The notes: generated from the letters alone by a model not told the origin. A stretch of 64,000 nt of DNA from Candidatus Heimdallarchaeum endolithica (GCA_021513715.1 CP084167.1:2303555-2367554), one strand, 5' to 3'; shown: positions 16,997 to 26,406, numbered from the stretch's first letter. A program made the numbers and translations.

Positions 16997-17887
16997 CTAA
17001 AGCTTTAGCTCTTCTATTAATATCTGAACAGGTTCATTTTCAAGTTTAACGTCGTCTGTCAATAGTAAGTCATAAACATAATACACTATGCCTTCAACAG
17101 TAGTGTTAGGTCCTAATTTGACAGTAGCAGCTTTAACATCTTTATTGATATAAGTGTCTTCGATTTCTACTGTTTTTTTAGCAAAAATTGTTCCTTCAAT
17201 GGTAGATAACTCCCGACGCTTGAATAATCTTATCTCCATAATTCCTCTCCTACCCTTTATGTATACGTTTTCTCCTACTATATTACCAAAAATTTCTGCT
17301 TTTCCTGATAGTGTTATATCTTTTTTTGATAATATATTTCCTTGAACTTCTATAGAACCAGATAATTGTACACCTTCATCGGCTTGAACGTTATCTTCAA
17401 CAAGTATCGAACCAGCCCCTATTAATTGACCTGATAATAATACGTTTCCTCCAATTTTTGCAGAACCACTGAATTTAGCACCTTTGTCTGAATGAAGAAA
17501 ACCCTCTGCTTTGAATGACCCTGAACATTTTACAAAACCATGTGCAGTTATATTTCCGCTGGCCTTTATTGCTCCAGCACATTTTATAGAATTACACTCA
17601 ATGTCTCCATCAATTTTACCAGAACCTGAAATTCGAATGTCTCTAAGAATTTTTCCACCAGAAATTTTAGAAGAACCAGCAATAGACAAATCTTTGTCAG
17701 TCAATATTTGTGATCCAGAAACTTTGATATCTATTATTGAAGAGGGATCCTTTAATGCCTTCTCTAGGCGTTTTTCATATCTCTCCTTTAATTCGTTATA
17801 ACTCCCCTCATCAATTTCTCCAGATTTATATCTTTTTTCAAGAAGTTCAAGTAACTCTTTTGTTAGTATTATTTCGTTTTTTGACAT
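16997..17887 (-). CDS. Bactofilin-like beta-helix protein with SHOCT-like N-terminus
   Basis: 296 residues. Residues about 8-40 (LLELLEKRYKSGEIDEGSYNELKERYEKRL) resemble the SHOCT oligomerisation motif. Residues 50-215 are a run of short repeats alternating SGS, G-x-I and x-G-N/D (KISGGKILRD, KIDGDIECNSIKCAGAIKASGN, FSGSAKIGGNVLLSG), the pattern of polymer-forming bactofilins and related right-handed beta-helices. The C-terminal 80 residues form a further beta-rich domain with no match. No signal peptide, so cytosolic. Bacterial bactofilins polymerise into scaffolds at the membrane; a cytoskeletal role here is inference. Confidence 0.75.
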   Translation of the reverse strand: MSKNEIILTKELLELLEKRYKSGEIDEGSYNELKERYEKRLEKALKDPSSIIDIKVSGSQILTDKDLSIAGSSKISGGKILRDIRISGSGKIDGDIECNSIKCAGAIKASGNITAHGFVKCSGSFKAEGFLHSDKGAKFSGSAKIGGNVLLSGQLIGAGSILVEDNVQADEGVQLSGSIEVQGNILSKKDITLSGKAEIFGNIVGENVYIKGRRGIMEIRLFKRRELSTIEGTIFAKKTVEIEDTYINKDVKAATVKLGPNTTVEGIVYYVYDLLLTDDVKLENEPVQILIEELKL

Positions 17888-18100
17888 ACTTCATTTCACT
17901 ATATTAATAGTTGTGATTTAATATAAAATAATTCTTTAAATTCCTTATCTCAAAAGATAAAACACAAAGTTGAAAGTATTAACTCGTTGGTTTAACATTT
18001 CCTCCTTGTTAATCTCTTTTCGCTAATATAATACAAAAAATAGAGGAAAGTTTTTTTATTTAAGAATATTTTTAAACTTAAATTACATCATTTATCTGTA

Positions 18101-18535
18101 ATGCAAACTCCGAATTTAGAGGAAACCAAACTTGTAGATACAATATTTTCTATTTTTAAAGACATAACTAGGCGAAAGATTCTGTCTATGCTGTTGGAAA
18201 TAAATAGGACTGCAGATGAAATAACAAAGGAATTGGGTATTAGTAGACCAGCAGTTGAAAAACACCTTAAAATGATGCTTGATATTGGCTTAATAGAAAG
18301 AAGAGCAGAAACATATCCAACAATGAAATATTTCTATTCTATTCCAGAGCCAGGTAAAGAATTAATCTCCAATCTCTATGATGATATTGAAACTTTTGTT
18401 AGTTCTATGAGAGATGAATATACTAGACGATTAGACCAAGAAGAGCAGAAATTCATTTTAGGGATGTCAAGTAAAGAACATTATGACGCCATAAAAGTTG
18501 TACATGAGAAAATACTGAAAAAGTACATGTTTTAA
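18101..18535 (+). CDS. ArsR-family winged-helix regulator
   Basis: 144 residues. The DNA-binding part (about 10-85) has KDITRRKILSMLLEINRTADEITKELGISRPAVEKHLKMMLDIGLIERR, the archetypal ArsR/HTH_20 helix-turn-helix and wing. No metal-binding CxC or His cluster is visible, so it is not an obvious metal sensor. The C-terminal helix (about 95-140) probably dimerises. The gene ends 47 bp before the ferritin-VIT1 gene on the same strand, so it may control iron/manganese handling, an inference from position. Confidence 0.82.
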   Translation: MQTPNLEETKLVDTIFSIFKDITRRKILSMLLEINRTADEITKELGISRPAVEKHLKMMLDIGLIERRAETYPTMKYFYSIPEPGKELISNLYDDIETFVSSMRDEYTRRLDQEEQKFILGMSSKEHYDAIKVVHEKILKKYMF

Positions 18536-18582
18536 TAAATCTTTAATAGAGATCTTTCTTTTTCGCTAGTAAGTGATGTATA

Positions 18583-19443
18583 ATGTTAGACAAAAAAGAG
18601 AGGAGAATTTTTCTAAAATTGCAGAAAGATGAAGCGACAGCTAACTTAATATATACAAAGATTTCTGTAAAAGAGAAGAATAGCCATAATAAAGAGATTT
18701 TAAGGAAAATAGCTGAAGAGGAAAAGAAGCATTATGAGATTCTAAAGAGTTATACAAAAACAGACGTTCATCCTAATCGTTTTACTATTTTTTTATATTC
18801 ATTAATATCAATAATATTTGGGATTACATTTTTGGTTAAACTTTTGGAACGGGGTGAAGATAAAGCACAAGAAAACTATAGAGTGTTTTATGAAAAATAT
18901 CCTCCTATTCTACCTATTATTGAAGATGAAGAAAATCACGAAATAGAACTAATATCTATGATTGATGAAGAACGACTAAATTATATGGGGTCAATTGTGT
19001 TGGGATTAAACGATGCTTTAGTTGAATTAACTGGAGCTCTAGCGGGATTTACGTTTGCTATAAAAACTGGGAGTCTAATAGCTTTAACAGGGTTGATTAC
19101 AGGTATCTCTGCTGCGCTTTCAATGGGTGCATCAGAATATTTGTCTAGTAAAACAGAGGGAGATATAAACGCAAAAAAGTCAGCAATTTATACTGGTTTT
19201 ACTTACCTGATTACCGTTTTTCTTTTAATAATCCCATTTTTCCTTTTACAGAATCAGTTCATAAGTCTTGCAATAACATTATCTGTTGCAATATTGATTA
19301 TTGCAGTGTTTAATTACTACATTTCTGTAACAAATGATGAGAAGTTTATAAAAAAATTTCTGGAAATGGCAGTAATAAGCTTAGGTGTAACACTAATCTC
19401 ATTTGGAATCGGGTACCTTATTGATAAATTTATTTTAAATTAA
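18583..19443 (+). CDS. Ferritin-domain VIT1/CCC1-family metal transporter (MbfA-like)
   Basis: 286 residues in two parts. About 1-130 is a rubrerythrin/ferritin-like helical domain with di-iron style motifs EEEKKH and EENHEIE. Residues 130-286 are a five-helix VIT1/CCC1 membrane domain with GLNDALVELTGALAGF and GISAALSMGASEYLSSK, the hallmarks of the family. Proteins of this architecture (MbfA) sense or oxidise iron in the ferritin part and export Fe/Mn across the membrane. Length agrees with the family. Probably co-transcribed with the upstream ArsR-type gene. Metal specificity cannot be read. Confidence 0.88.
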   Translation: MLDKKERRIFLKLQKDEATANLIYTKISVKEKNSHNKEILRKIAEEEKKHYEILKSYTKTDVHPNRFTIFLYSLISIIFGITFLVKLLERGEDKAQENYRVFYEKYPPILPIIEDEENHEIELISMIDEERLNYMGSIVLGLNDALVELTGALAGFTFAIKTGSLIALTGLITGISAALSMGASEYLSSKTEGDINAKKSAIYTGFTYLITVFLLIIPFFLLQNQFISLAITLSVAILIIAVFNYYISVTNDEKFIKKFLEMAVISLGVTLISFGIGYLIDKFILN

Positions 19444-19455
19444 AAAAAAGAAAAA

Positions 19456-21069
19456 TCATTTTCTTTTTTTCTTTTTTACTACAATTGCAGATATTAAAAT
19501 ACTTAATGAAATACAAATAATGCTCGCTCCTGGCGTTTTTTGTAGTGTTGTATTATCTGTTGGTGTAGTATTGTTAACATTGTTTATTTGTAAATCAATA
19601 TCTAATAGGAATTCAATTGTTGACCAAATTAAATCCTTGTTATCTCTATCTGAAAGACCAAAATCATAGTTTGACCATGTTGTTGTCCCAAAAAGTGCAA
19701 GACTTGAATCTCCATCCAATTCTACTGCGGCAAGAGGAATGCTTGTTCCACCTACGTTGTCATCTGTATTATCATAAATTATATCTGGGGCAGGAGGATT
19801 TTGATCACTTTGATAAAAGGTTTCTTCACCAAAGATTAACCAGTGTACTGAAGAAGATTCTTCTGCAGTATACAATGAAGTTGGAGAGAAAAATTGTACT
19901 TTCTTGGTTAAATTACCAACTATTTGAGCAGCTATTGGGTCATCATCATTAAACTCGTCTGTTTGACAGTACCACGGTTTATAGAATTCGGGATCAGCTG
20001 GTGTTGTATATATATTATCATCATTTATTCTTAATTCAGAGTTTATTGCACCTAAAAGTTCATTTAATGTTCCTCTACTAGCATTAGAAAAATCCCCCCT
20101 GCTACTAATTAGAAGATGTCCTCCCGAGGAGTACCAATTGCTTATTGTGCTTATTTCTGTTGTGCTAAAATTTCTATAAGGAGCTGTTATAACTAGTAAA
20201 TCGATATCTGATAAGCTATTCTCACTGATTTCTGCTTCATTATATAGCATCTCTACAACATCTCGATTAAGAGTATCAAAAAAACTAGTCAATGTTGATA
20301 AACTATAATCATTATCATGATATCTGTCAACTAGTATTGTAGCAACATTTTCCCTGATCTCAACATCTGGGGGTGTAAAATCTTCTAGTGTATATTCCCA
20401 GATTTTCAAGGTTGCTCCTATTGCTCTCCCTAACTGTTCTTCTGTTATGGTTTTTATTGTGTTATTTGTAATTATTACATCAGTTTCACTACCTGTAGGA
20501 TAAGCATTTCTTATTGCCCAATAATACTGGTGAGCATAAGTAGCACATTCTATGGCGAAATCTACTGGGTCATCAAAATCGTCAAAAGAATAAACTGTTA
20601 CATTTAACTCGTTTAAGTGATTATTAATGTCTGTTTCATAAGCTGGATGCCCGTCCCAATATTCGTCTGTATGAACAGGGATATTAATATCTGAAATATA
20701 ATGAGAGAGAATACCTAAAAGCCAAAAAATAGTCTCCCAATCTTCATTGTTTGTGATATTTGACCTTATCCCATAAATTGTGTTATTAATATGCCATGGA
20801 GCATTATTTTCACCAGTAATAGGATAATATAAGTGATTTTGCCAATCTTGTAAGACTTGATCTGGATATGTACTACCAGAAACAATTTCAGGTAAATAAT
20901 AAGAAAAAGCTTCTTTCCAATCATCAGAAACAACATTTGATGCTTCTCTGACAATAAACTGATGTGTTGCCAATCCCCACCCATTAACTTGAGTAGAAGT
21001 CATTTTAAACAGAATCCCACTGGAAAATACTAATAAAATAATAAATATTCCAAAATTCTTCTTTTTCAT
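19456..21069 (-). CDS. Secreted zinc-dependent phospholipase C-like protein with C-terminal anchor
   Basis: 537 residues. A signal peptide (about 1-29) leads to a mature start at Trp31, as in zinc phospholipase C/S1-P1 nuclease, where the N-terminal Trp ligates zinc. Other ligands are visible: His36 (LATHQFIV), Asp in YPDQV, His in WQNHLYYP, and GILSHYISDINIPVHTDEYWDGH. After the catalytic domain (to about residue 235), residues about 245-475 resemble a glutamine-amidotransferase-like/DUF4350 fold (DLLVITAPYR, SGGHLLISSRG). A threonine-rich linker, one membrane span and KKKKRK finish the protein, anchoring it outside the cell. Such enzymes hydrolyse phosphodiesters in lipids or nucleic acids. 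The substrate is unknown. Confidence 0.78.
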   Translation of the reverse strand: MKKKNFGIFIILLVFSSGILFKMTSTQVNGWGLATHQFIVREASNVVSDDWKEAFSYYLPEIVSGSTYPDQVLQDWQNHLYYPITGENNAPWHINNTIYGIRSNITNNEDWETIFWLLGILSHYISDINIPVHTDEYWDGHPAYETDINNHLNELNVTVYSFDDFDDPVDFAIECATYAHQYYWAIRNAYPTGSETDVIITNNTIKTITEEQLGRAIGATLKIWEYTLEDFTPPDVEIRENVATILVDRYHDNDYSLSTLTSFFDTLNRDVVEMLYNEAEISENSLSDIDLLVITAPYRNFSTTEISTISNWYSSGGHLLISSRGDFSNASRGTLNELLGAINSELRINDDNIYTTPADPEFYKPWYCQTDEFNDDDPIAAQIVGNLTKKVQFFSPTSLYTAEESSSVHWLIFGEETFYQSDQNPPAPDIIYDNTDDNVGGTSIPLAAVELDGDSSLALFGTTTWSNYDFGLSDRDNKDLIWSTIEFLLDIDLQINNVNNTTPTDNTTLQKTPGASIICISLSILISAIVVKKKKRK

Positions 21070-21124
21070 GTAAACAATTTACAGTTATAAACTATATCTG
21101 TTTTTCTATCTAAGGTGCTCAAAT

Positions 21125-21195
21125 AATAAGGAACGTTCTTATTGTTTATAATAAAATGAAATTTTGAACAGTTTTATTGCTGAGACAATAAGAAC
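21125..21195. promoter_or_regulatory. Inverted repeats between divergent genes, probable operator
   Basis: GTTCTTATTGT at 21135-21145 is exactly mirrored by ACAATAAGAAC at 21185-21195. A third half-site AATAAGGAAC abuts the first copy at 21125-21134. Their place between the 5' ends of the phospholipase-like gene and the 613-aa gene suggests one factor controlling both. Confidence 0.5.
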
Positions 21196-21239
21196 TATTA
21201 TAAAAGATTAAGTGAACATTTTTTCAGAAACAAATTCCG

Positions 21240-23081
21240 GTGAAAAACATGAGAGCAGTAATTCATTTAGAAGAAATACTTAATTTTAAGGCAGATGCAA
21301 AATCAAAGGTTATTTCCACCGAATCTTCAGGCTTGTTAAAAGTAATTAATCCTAGCAATAGTACAACACTTTGGGGAATAAAACTTGATGCTTCAAATGA
21401 AGCTGATGTTTTGACAGAAATACAAGATACAATCCAGCACATAGAAGCAGGGACGGATTATGTTAAAGAATATAAAACTAGCTTAACTTCTCAAGTAGTA
21501 GTAACAGAAATTGTTGACACAAATTTTAATGGAGAAGAAATAAATAAACTAAACCGTGACTTAACTTTTAATGTTGATCAGAACTTAGCCTTTATGATTA
21601 AAATTGAGAATAACTATGATTTTCCAATAAAGAACATTACCGTTGAGAAATATTTTCCCCCAGATACGAAAGATCTGCGTGCTATTGAACCTTATACAGG
21701 TGAGACAACAGTGCTTGAAGATGAAAAACTAATAACATGGACTGTTCCAGAAATAAAATCTAAAGAATCAAAGGCAATTATTGTTGCATGTATAATGCAT
21801 CCCAAGAACGTTCAACCTTATGTCACAGGAAAGATAGTGATAAAATGTGAAGCAGATAATAAACTCAGTTCTTTAGTTCCATCAATTGATGGGGATTCAG
21901 ATAATGTAGATCTCAGATTAAAAGCAGAAGAAACAAGTATTCCTGGGCAATGGAATGTTGATTTCGGTCTCAGGAATGCGAGTGAGTTTGAGATTTTGCT
22001 TAAACATGTAATTATAAGCGTAAACGGAGATGTAAAATACAAGGAGGAACTTAACACAGAACTTGAAGCAACAAATGAAGACTTAATCTGGAAGCAACAA
22101 ATTTTAGCTGAGTCTGATCATTATCCTGAAATAACAAAGGATTTTGATTATTATGTCTTATATGATATTACAGAACACTCTGTTATCTCCTATGAAAAAG
22201 AAAATGATCACTTAAATGTTCTTAAAGTAAATGTAAGTAAGTCATTTGAACCTAATGAAGTAGTAACTTATGCATTGACTCCATTAATTGGTATTATTGA
22301 AATTACAAACACAGGAACTTCTACAATCGGAAAAATAGAAGTAGAGGATACAATTCCACCATTTGTTGTGTTTGATGAAGTCATTGCAGAACTTGCTGAT
22401 AGAAAAGTAGACGTAATTTTTGAAGAGAAAAAGAAGATTGTTCATAAACCTGTGGAGACAGAAGAGCGAGAAAAAGCAACATTTGAAATGTTAGAAGAAG
22501 GGGGAATGGAAGAAAAAGCCAAAGAAGCTGAAATACCAGTTGAACAAGAACAAGAAGATGTAACTGTCCAACGAAAATATCACTATAGAGTTAAAGAACT
22601 TAAATTAGAACCAGGGCAAAGTTTACGACTAAAACTGATTGGTGAGGTAAGGAAACCAAAATTTGATGGAAACCAAGCATCTCCAGCAGAAATAAAAGCT
22701 TTTGCAGAACAACCAACTGTTCCGTTTGTTATAGAAGCTCAAATGGATGGCAAAGAACCATATTTGGTTGTTGCATTTAGACGACGTTCTTACGAATTAA
22801 CTTCAATTTTTAAGAAGATAGGAGAAAATAATTATGAGATTGAAATACCAATAACTAATACTGGTGATGTGGCATTAGATAATGTTATTATTACACAACC
22901 TATATTTAATGCCGAATATGTAGGTCACACTCCTCCAACAGTAGATGTAACAGTTGAAGGTGCGAATGTCAAGTGTCATGTAAAACAAATTAAACCAACA
23001 GAAACTACGACAATAGTATTACAAGTGAGAGCCGACGGGCCTCTAAGACAACAACAAGCTACAATTAGAATAGAAGATTAA
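21240..23081 (+). CDS. Large cytosolic beta-domain (DUF11-like) protein
   Basis: 613 residues with no signal peptide or membrane span. It begins with MRAVIHLEEI after a GTG (21240) or ATG (21249) start. Several stretches resemble the DUF11/CARDB type of Ig-like domain usually found outside cells: LAFMIKIENNYDFPIKNITVEKYFPP, GIIEITNTGTSTIGKIEVEDTIPPF and EIPITNTGDVALDNVIITQPIF. A charged Glu/Lys linker lies around residues 390-450. Being intracellular, it may be a structural or scaffold protein. No characterised homologue is recognised. It is divergent from the phospholipase-like gene with shared inverted repeats between them. Confidence 0.65.
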   Translation: MKNMRAVIHLEEILNFKADAKSKVISTESSGLLKVINPSNSTTLWGIKLDASNEADVLTEIQDTIQHIEAGTDYVKEYKTSLTSQVVVTEIVDTNFNGEEINKLNRDLTFNVDQNLAFMIKIENNYDFPIKNITVEKYFPPDTKDLRAIEPYTGETTVLEDEKLITWTVPEIKSKESKAIIVACIMHPKNVQPYVTGKIVIKCEADNKLSSLVPSIDGDSDNVDLRLKAEETSIPGQWNVDFGLRNASEFEILLKHVIISVNGDVKYKEELNTELEATNEDLIWKQQILAESDHYPEITKDFDYYVLYDITEHSVISYEKENDHLNVLKVNVSKSFEPNEVVTYALTPLIGIIEITNTGTSTIGKIEVEDTIPPFVVFDEVIAELADRKVDVIFEEKKKIVHKPVETEEREKATFEMLEEGGMEEKAKEAEIPVEQEQEDVTVQRKYHYRVKELKLEPGQSLRLKLIGEVRKPKFDGNQASPAEIKAFAEQPTVPFVIEAQMDGKEPYLVVAFRRRSYELTSIFKKIGENNYEIEIPITNTGDVALDNVIITQPIFNAEYVGHTPPTVDVTVEGANVKCHVKQIKPTETTTIVLQVRADGPLRQQQATIRIED

Positions 23082-23244
23082 ACTGATCCTATTTTTTATT
23101 CTTTTTTAATTTTAGTTTTTTTATAAAAAAAATCATTGTTTAGTCTAATGAATTTTTAGTTTTAGAGTAAGAAACAAGTTCTAATTCTTTATAGTGCTAT
23201 TTGAGAAGGTTTTTATTGTTTAAAAGATATTAAAAACGAATACT

Positions 23245-24759
23245 ATGAAACACTATTTTGAGTTATTGGATATCTATGAAAAAATAAGACTGTTAGATTC
23301 GATAAGTGGGGTCTTATATTGGGATATGAATGTAGTTATGCCTTCAAATATAGGTGCAATAAATTACAGGTCAAAACAGTTCCAATATTTAAGTCAAGAA
23401 ATACATAGACTCATTACAAAAAATAAAACTGCTGAACTGCTAGAAAAATGTGAAAAAGATAAATCGTTGGATAATTACCAAAAACGAAATATTCAACTTA
23501 TTCGAAGAATGTATGAGAATAGGACTGCACTAACTTCAGAACTAGTTGGACAAATGTCAAAACAATCAAATAAAACTTTAGAAATTTGGAAAAAAGCGAA
23601 AGTGAAAAAAGATTTTTCTCTTGTTAAAGATGATCTAGAAAAATTATTTAAGTTGAATGTCCAAGCTGCAGAACTCTATGCCACAAAAAAAGAAATTAAT
23701 GACCCGTTTGATGCTCTTATTGATACAAGAGATAAAGGATTTAGTGTATCTCTTTTAAGTAAACTTTTTGATGATTCAAAATCTTACCTTATCCCTCTTC
23801 TAAAAAAGGTTAAAAACAAAAGTGAAGCAATAAGAGATGATTTTCTTAATCGTAAAGTTGCTAAAGAAATCCAAATAAGAATGGTGAATGAGTTAGCGAA
23901 GTTCTTAGAGTATGATGCTCATAGTGATAAAGCAGTTGGAAATATTGCTGAAGTAGAACATCCATTAACAATAGGTTGTGGATATAAAGATGTACGTGTG
24001 ACAGTTAAGTATCTTGAAAATAATGTTTTGGCTTCTTTCTTTGCATGTGCTCATGAATGTGGTCATGCTTTGCATGGACTGCAAGGAAGGGATGAGTGGT
24101 ATAATCAACCTATTTATAGAATTTCATCTCCTAGTTTTGGAGAATCACAATCAAGGTTTATAGAGAACATAGTTATTGGTTCAAAAGATTTCTGGGAATA
24201 TTATTTTCCAAAATTAAACGAACAAACAAATGCTTTTGGTGACATTTCATTAAATACATTTTATTCTGCAATAAATAAAGTAAAACCAAGTTTAATCAGA
24301 ATCCAAGCTGATGAGTTAACATATATGTTACATATAATAATTCGTTTTGAAATTGAAAGAGATTGGTTTGCCGGTAAAATTACTACAGATGAACTACCAT
24401 TGGTTTGGAATCAAAAATATGCTGAATATCTAGGTGTAGAAGTGACAGATGATGGTGTTGGAGTCATGCAAGATTTGCATTGGTATTCTCAATATTATGG
24501 TTACTTTTTTGGTTATGGTATAGGTGATCTCATCGCTGCCCAACTTTCCAACAAACTTACTAAAACAAACCCTGATTGGAAAGAATTTCTTAGAGAAGGT
24601 CATTTTAGTCCAGTTCGAGAATGGTTAGAAAAAAATGTCCATAAGAAAGGAGGATTATTTGATTGTCTGGATCTTGTTGAAGAGATAACTGGTAAAATGC
24701 TATCTACTAAATATCATCAGGAATATTTAGAGGAAAAGTATTTGCGATTATATTCTTAA
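23245..24759 (+). CDS. Carboxypeptidase Taq family (M32) metallopeptidase
   Basis: Zinc carboxypeptidase that trims C-terminal residues in the cytosol. 504 residues, the family length. The metal site is HECGH at residues 270-274 (ACAHECGHALHGLQGR), with the third ligand region downstream in SFGESQSRFIENIVIGS. The N-terminal DxxxGVLYWDMNVVMP and late IRIQADELTYMLHIIIRFEIERD, HWYSQYYGYFFGYGIGDLIAAQL are signature blocks of M32 enzymes. M32 enzymes usually have HEx[GF]H; Cys in the third position is a mild variation. The gene stands alone with a T-rich 3' end. Confidence 0.95.
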   Translation: MKHYFELLDIYEKIRLLDSISGVLYWDMNVVMPSNIGAINYRSKQFQYLSQEIHRLITKNKTAELLEKCEKDKSLDNYQKRNIQLIRRMYENRTALTSELVGQMSKQSNKTLEIWKKAKVKKDFSLVKDDLEKLFKLNVQAAELYATKKEINDPFDALIDTRDKGFSVSLLSKLFDDSKSYLIPLLKKVKNKSEAIRDDFLNRKVAKEIQIRMVNELAKFLEYDAHSDKAVGNIAEVEHPLTIGCGYKDVRVTVKYLENNVLASFFACAHECGHALHGLQGRDEWYNQPIYRISSPSFGESQSRFIENIVIGSKDFWEYYFPKLNEQTNAFGDISLNTFYSAINKVKPSLIRIQADELTYMLHIIIRFEIERDWFAGKITTDELPLVWNQKYAEYLGVEVTDDGVGVMQDLHWYSQYYGYFFGYGIGDLIAAQLSNKLTKTNPDWKEFLREGHFSPVREWLEKNVHKKGGLFDCLDLVEEITGKMLSTKYHQEYLEEKYLRLYS

Positions 24760-24935
24760 TTTGCTTTTTTAATGATTTTTCTTTTTCTAAACCTTTTTTT
24801 AAAAAAAGAGAAAGAAAACTGAACTACAACAAATTTAAAATAGACGTCTAATGTTTTATTTATTTGGAGAAAACCGTGCGGTTAGTTAGCTATTTCCGCT
24901 TCCTTTCGGTAAATTGTTCTCTGGACATTGTGTAG

Positions 24936-25637
24936 GTGATCTGTATGGTAATTGAAAAAGGAACAATGCTTAAGCTTAATTACATAGGGAAAAGAAAATC
25001 TGATAGTTATGTGTTTGATACAACATTAGAGGATGTTGCAAAGAAAGAAGGGATTTATGATGAAAAAGTGATATATAAACCCTGTCTTGTAGTAATTGGG
25101 AAGCATTGGTTGCCTATAGGGTTGGAAGAGCAATTAATTGGACTTAAAGAAGGCGATAAGAAAACTATTGAAGTAGAAGCAAAACAAGCATTTGGGCTTC
25201 ACGATAGATCTAAGATTCGTCTAATTCAGAGACGCGAGTTTCAAAAGTTAGATATTAAGCCAAAAGCAGGCATGGAGGTCGAAATTACTGGACAGAAAGG
25301 TCGAATTATGAAAGTTGACTCCTCAAGAGTGAAGGTTGATTTTAATCATCCTCTAGCAGGAGAAGATGTAATATATGAAGTGGAAATAGTAAAAATTATT
25401 ACGGATGTGAAAGAGCAATTTGTTGCACTATTAGAACGAAGACTGCCTGGGATTGACTTTTCTGGAACAAAAATCGAAATAGAAGGAAAGATTCTTGTAG
25501 TTGAACTTCCTCCTCATTCAAGATTCCTTGAATATATCCAGTTCACAAAAAATGCAGTAACGCGAGATATATCTGAATTTGTTAAGAACAAAATGGATAA
25601 AGTAAAATTTATTGAATTTTATGAGATTGATAAATAA
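24936..25637 (+). CDS. FKBP-type peptidyl-prolyl isomerase, long archaeal (SlyD-like) form
   Basis: 233 residues. Residues about 5-95 are the FKBP fold interrupted by the insert-in-flap domain: GTMLKLNYIGKRKSDSYVFDTT, LPIGLEEQLIGLKEGDKKTIEVEAKQAFG, then the flap (KAGMEVEITGQKGRIMKVDSSRVKVDFNHPLAGE), as in archaeal 26-kDa FKBPs. A C-terminal 80-residue domain of unknown function follows. The enzyme is a proline isomerase and chaperone. Start is at the second Met (24945) or the first; both precede the conserved strand. A locally G/C-richer leader of about 70 nt precedes it. Confidence 0.92.
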   Translation: MICMVIEKGTMLKLNYIGKRKSDSYVFDTTLEDVAKKEGIYDEKVIYKPCLVVIGKHWLPIGLEEQLIGLKEGDKKTIEVEAKQAFGLHDRSKIRLIQRREFQKLDIKPKAGMEVEITGQKGRIMKVDSSRVKVDFNHPLAGEDVIYEVEIVKIITDVKEQFVALLERRLPGIDFSGTKIEIEGKILVVELPPHSRFLEYIQFTKNAVTRDISEFVKNKMDKVKFIEFYEIDK

Positions 25638-25650
25638 GATAGTTATTTTA

Positions 25651-26094
25651 CTATTCTTGCTTATCTACTTCCACTTCAACAAGATCATAGTCTAATGGAC
25701 AATCAACCTTCTTGAATTCTTTTTTTATCTTGACTTTTCTAAACCCTTGATCAAAATTTCTAATACATTTTTCATAGTTTTCACAGAAAATTTCGTCACA
25801 TTCTATAGGTTCTATTGTTATAGTTAGCCCTTCCATTACAGGAAGGTTCTTTTCTTTTTTGATTATTATAACCGGACTTATCTCTTCAACTTTACAAACC
25901 ATCATCTTTGTTTCATCAATAGGACAAACATGCTCTTTCTTCTTTATTTCAACCACTTTGTAATTTTTACCTTTCACTAAAGAATCAATACAAACAGATC
26001 TTAGTTTGCATTGATCACATTCTGGTAACTCTCCTATATGAGAAAAAACGTAACCAAGGTTTGCAACGCTTTTTGGGACAAGTGTAATTTTCAT
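25651..26094 (-). CDS. UPF0179 cysteine-rich archaeal protein
   Basis: 147 residues of the archaeal UPF0179 family. It has the typical opening (KITLVPKSVANLGYVFSHIG), a first cysteine cluster CDQCKLRSVC, and further Cys at EHVCPID, MMVCKVEE, IECDEIFCENYEKC and KVDCPLDYD, spaced as for metal or Fe-S binding. Function is unknown, though the Cys pattern suggests a redox or RNA/metal role. Convergent with the FKBP gene, 13 bp apart. No start ambiguity. Confidence 0.88.
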   Translation of the reverse strand: MKITLVPKSVANLGYVFSHIGELPECDQCKLRSVCIDSLVKGKNYKVVEIKKKEHVCPIDETKMMVCKVEEISPVIIIKKEKNLPVMEGLTITIEPIECDEIFCENYEKCIRNFDQGFRKVKIKKEFKKVDCPLDYDLVEVEVDKQE

Positions 26095-26239
26095 TATGTC
26101 TGTAAAAATAATGTTGAGTTTTTTAACTTTGTTTTGGTGTAGATTATCAAAAAGAAAAAATGTCAGTTATCCACTATTAAGAAAAAGAGGTTTTAAACAT
26201 TCTCACAACGTTTTTATGAGTTTATATGTTTTAATAAGC

Positions 26240-26289
26240 TATCAAGGGTTATCGATAGTGATAGAGTACTATCATAACTATCATTGATA
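26240..26289. repeat. 50-bp imperfect nested inverted repeat
   Basis: Outer arms TATCAA (26240-26245) and TTGATA (26284-26289) enclose GATAGTGATAG (26254-26264) and CTATCATAACTATC (26269-26282), which pair with a small bulge. It sits in the 300-bp gap between UPF0179 and the MCTS1-like gene, where no gene is seen. It may be an operator or an RNA hairpin. Confidence 0.45.
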
Positions 26290-26379
26290 TCATTTTGGAT
26301 TAAAAGCTTCTTTGTGTAAAAGAGTGAAATTTGTTTATGTCAAAGAATATAAATACATATCTTACTCCTTTCTTCTGAA

Positions 26380-26392
26380 ATTAACAAGTTAA
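26380..26392. promoter_or_regulatory. ATTAACAAGTTAA dyad at the MCTS1-like start
   Basis: The dyad lies 15-27 nt before the ATG at 26407. The same motif in reverse orientation, ATTAACTTGTTAAT, occurs at 29756-29769. AT-rich and short, so it may be coincidence. Confidence 0.3.
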
Positions 26393-26406
26393 CTTTGTGT
26401 ATTCCA

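Noticed and set aside
24868..24935. Slightly G/C-rich leader of the FKBP gene as a structured RNA
   Set aside because: Only short imperfect stems could be formed.
26096..26287. 63-codon frame in the UPF0179-MCTS1 gap
   Set aside because: No motif, poor start context, and it crosses the nested inverted repeat.
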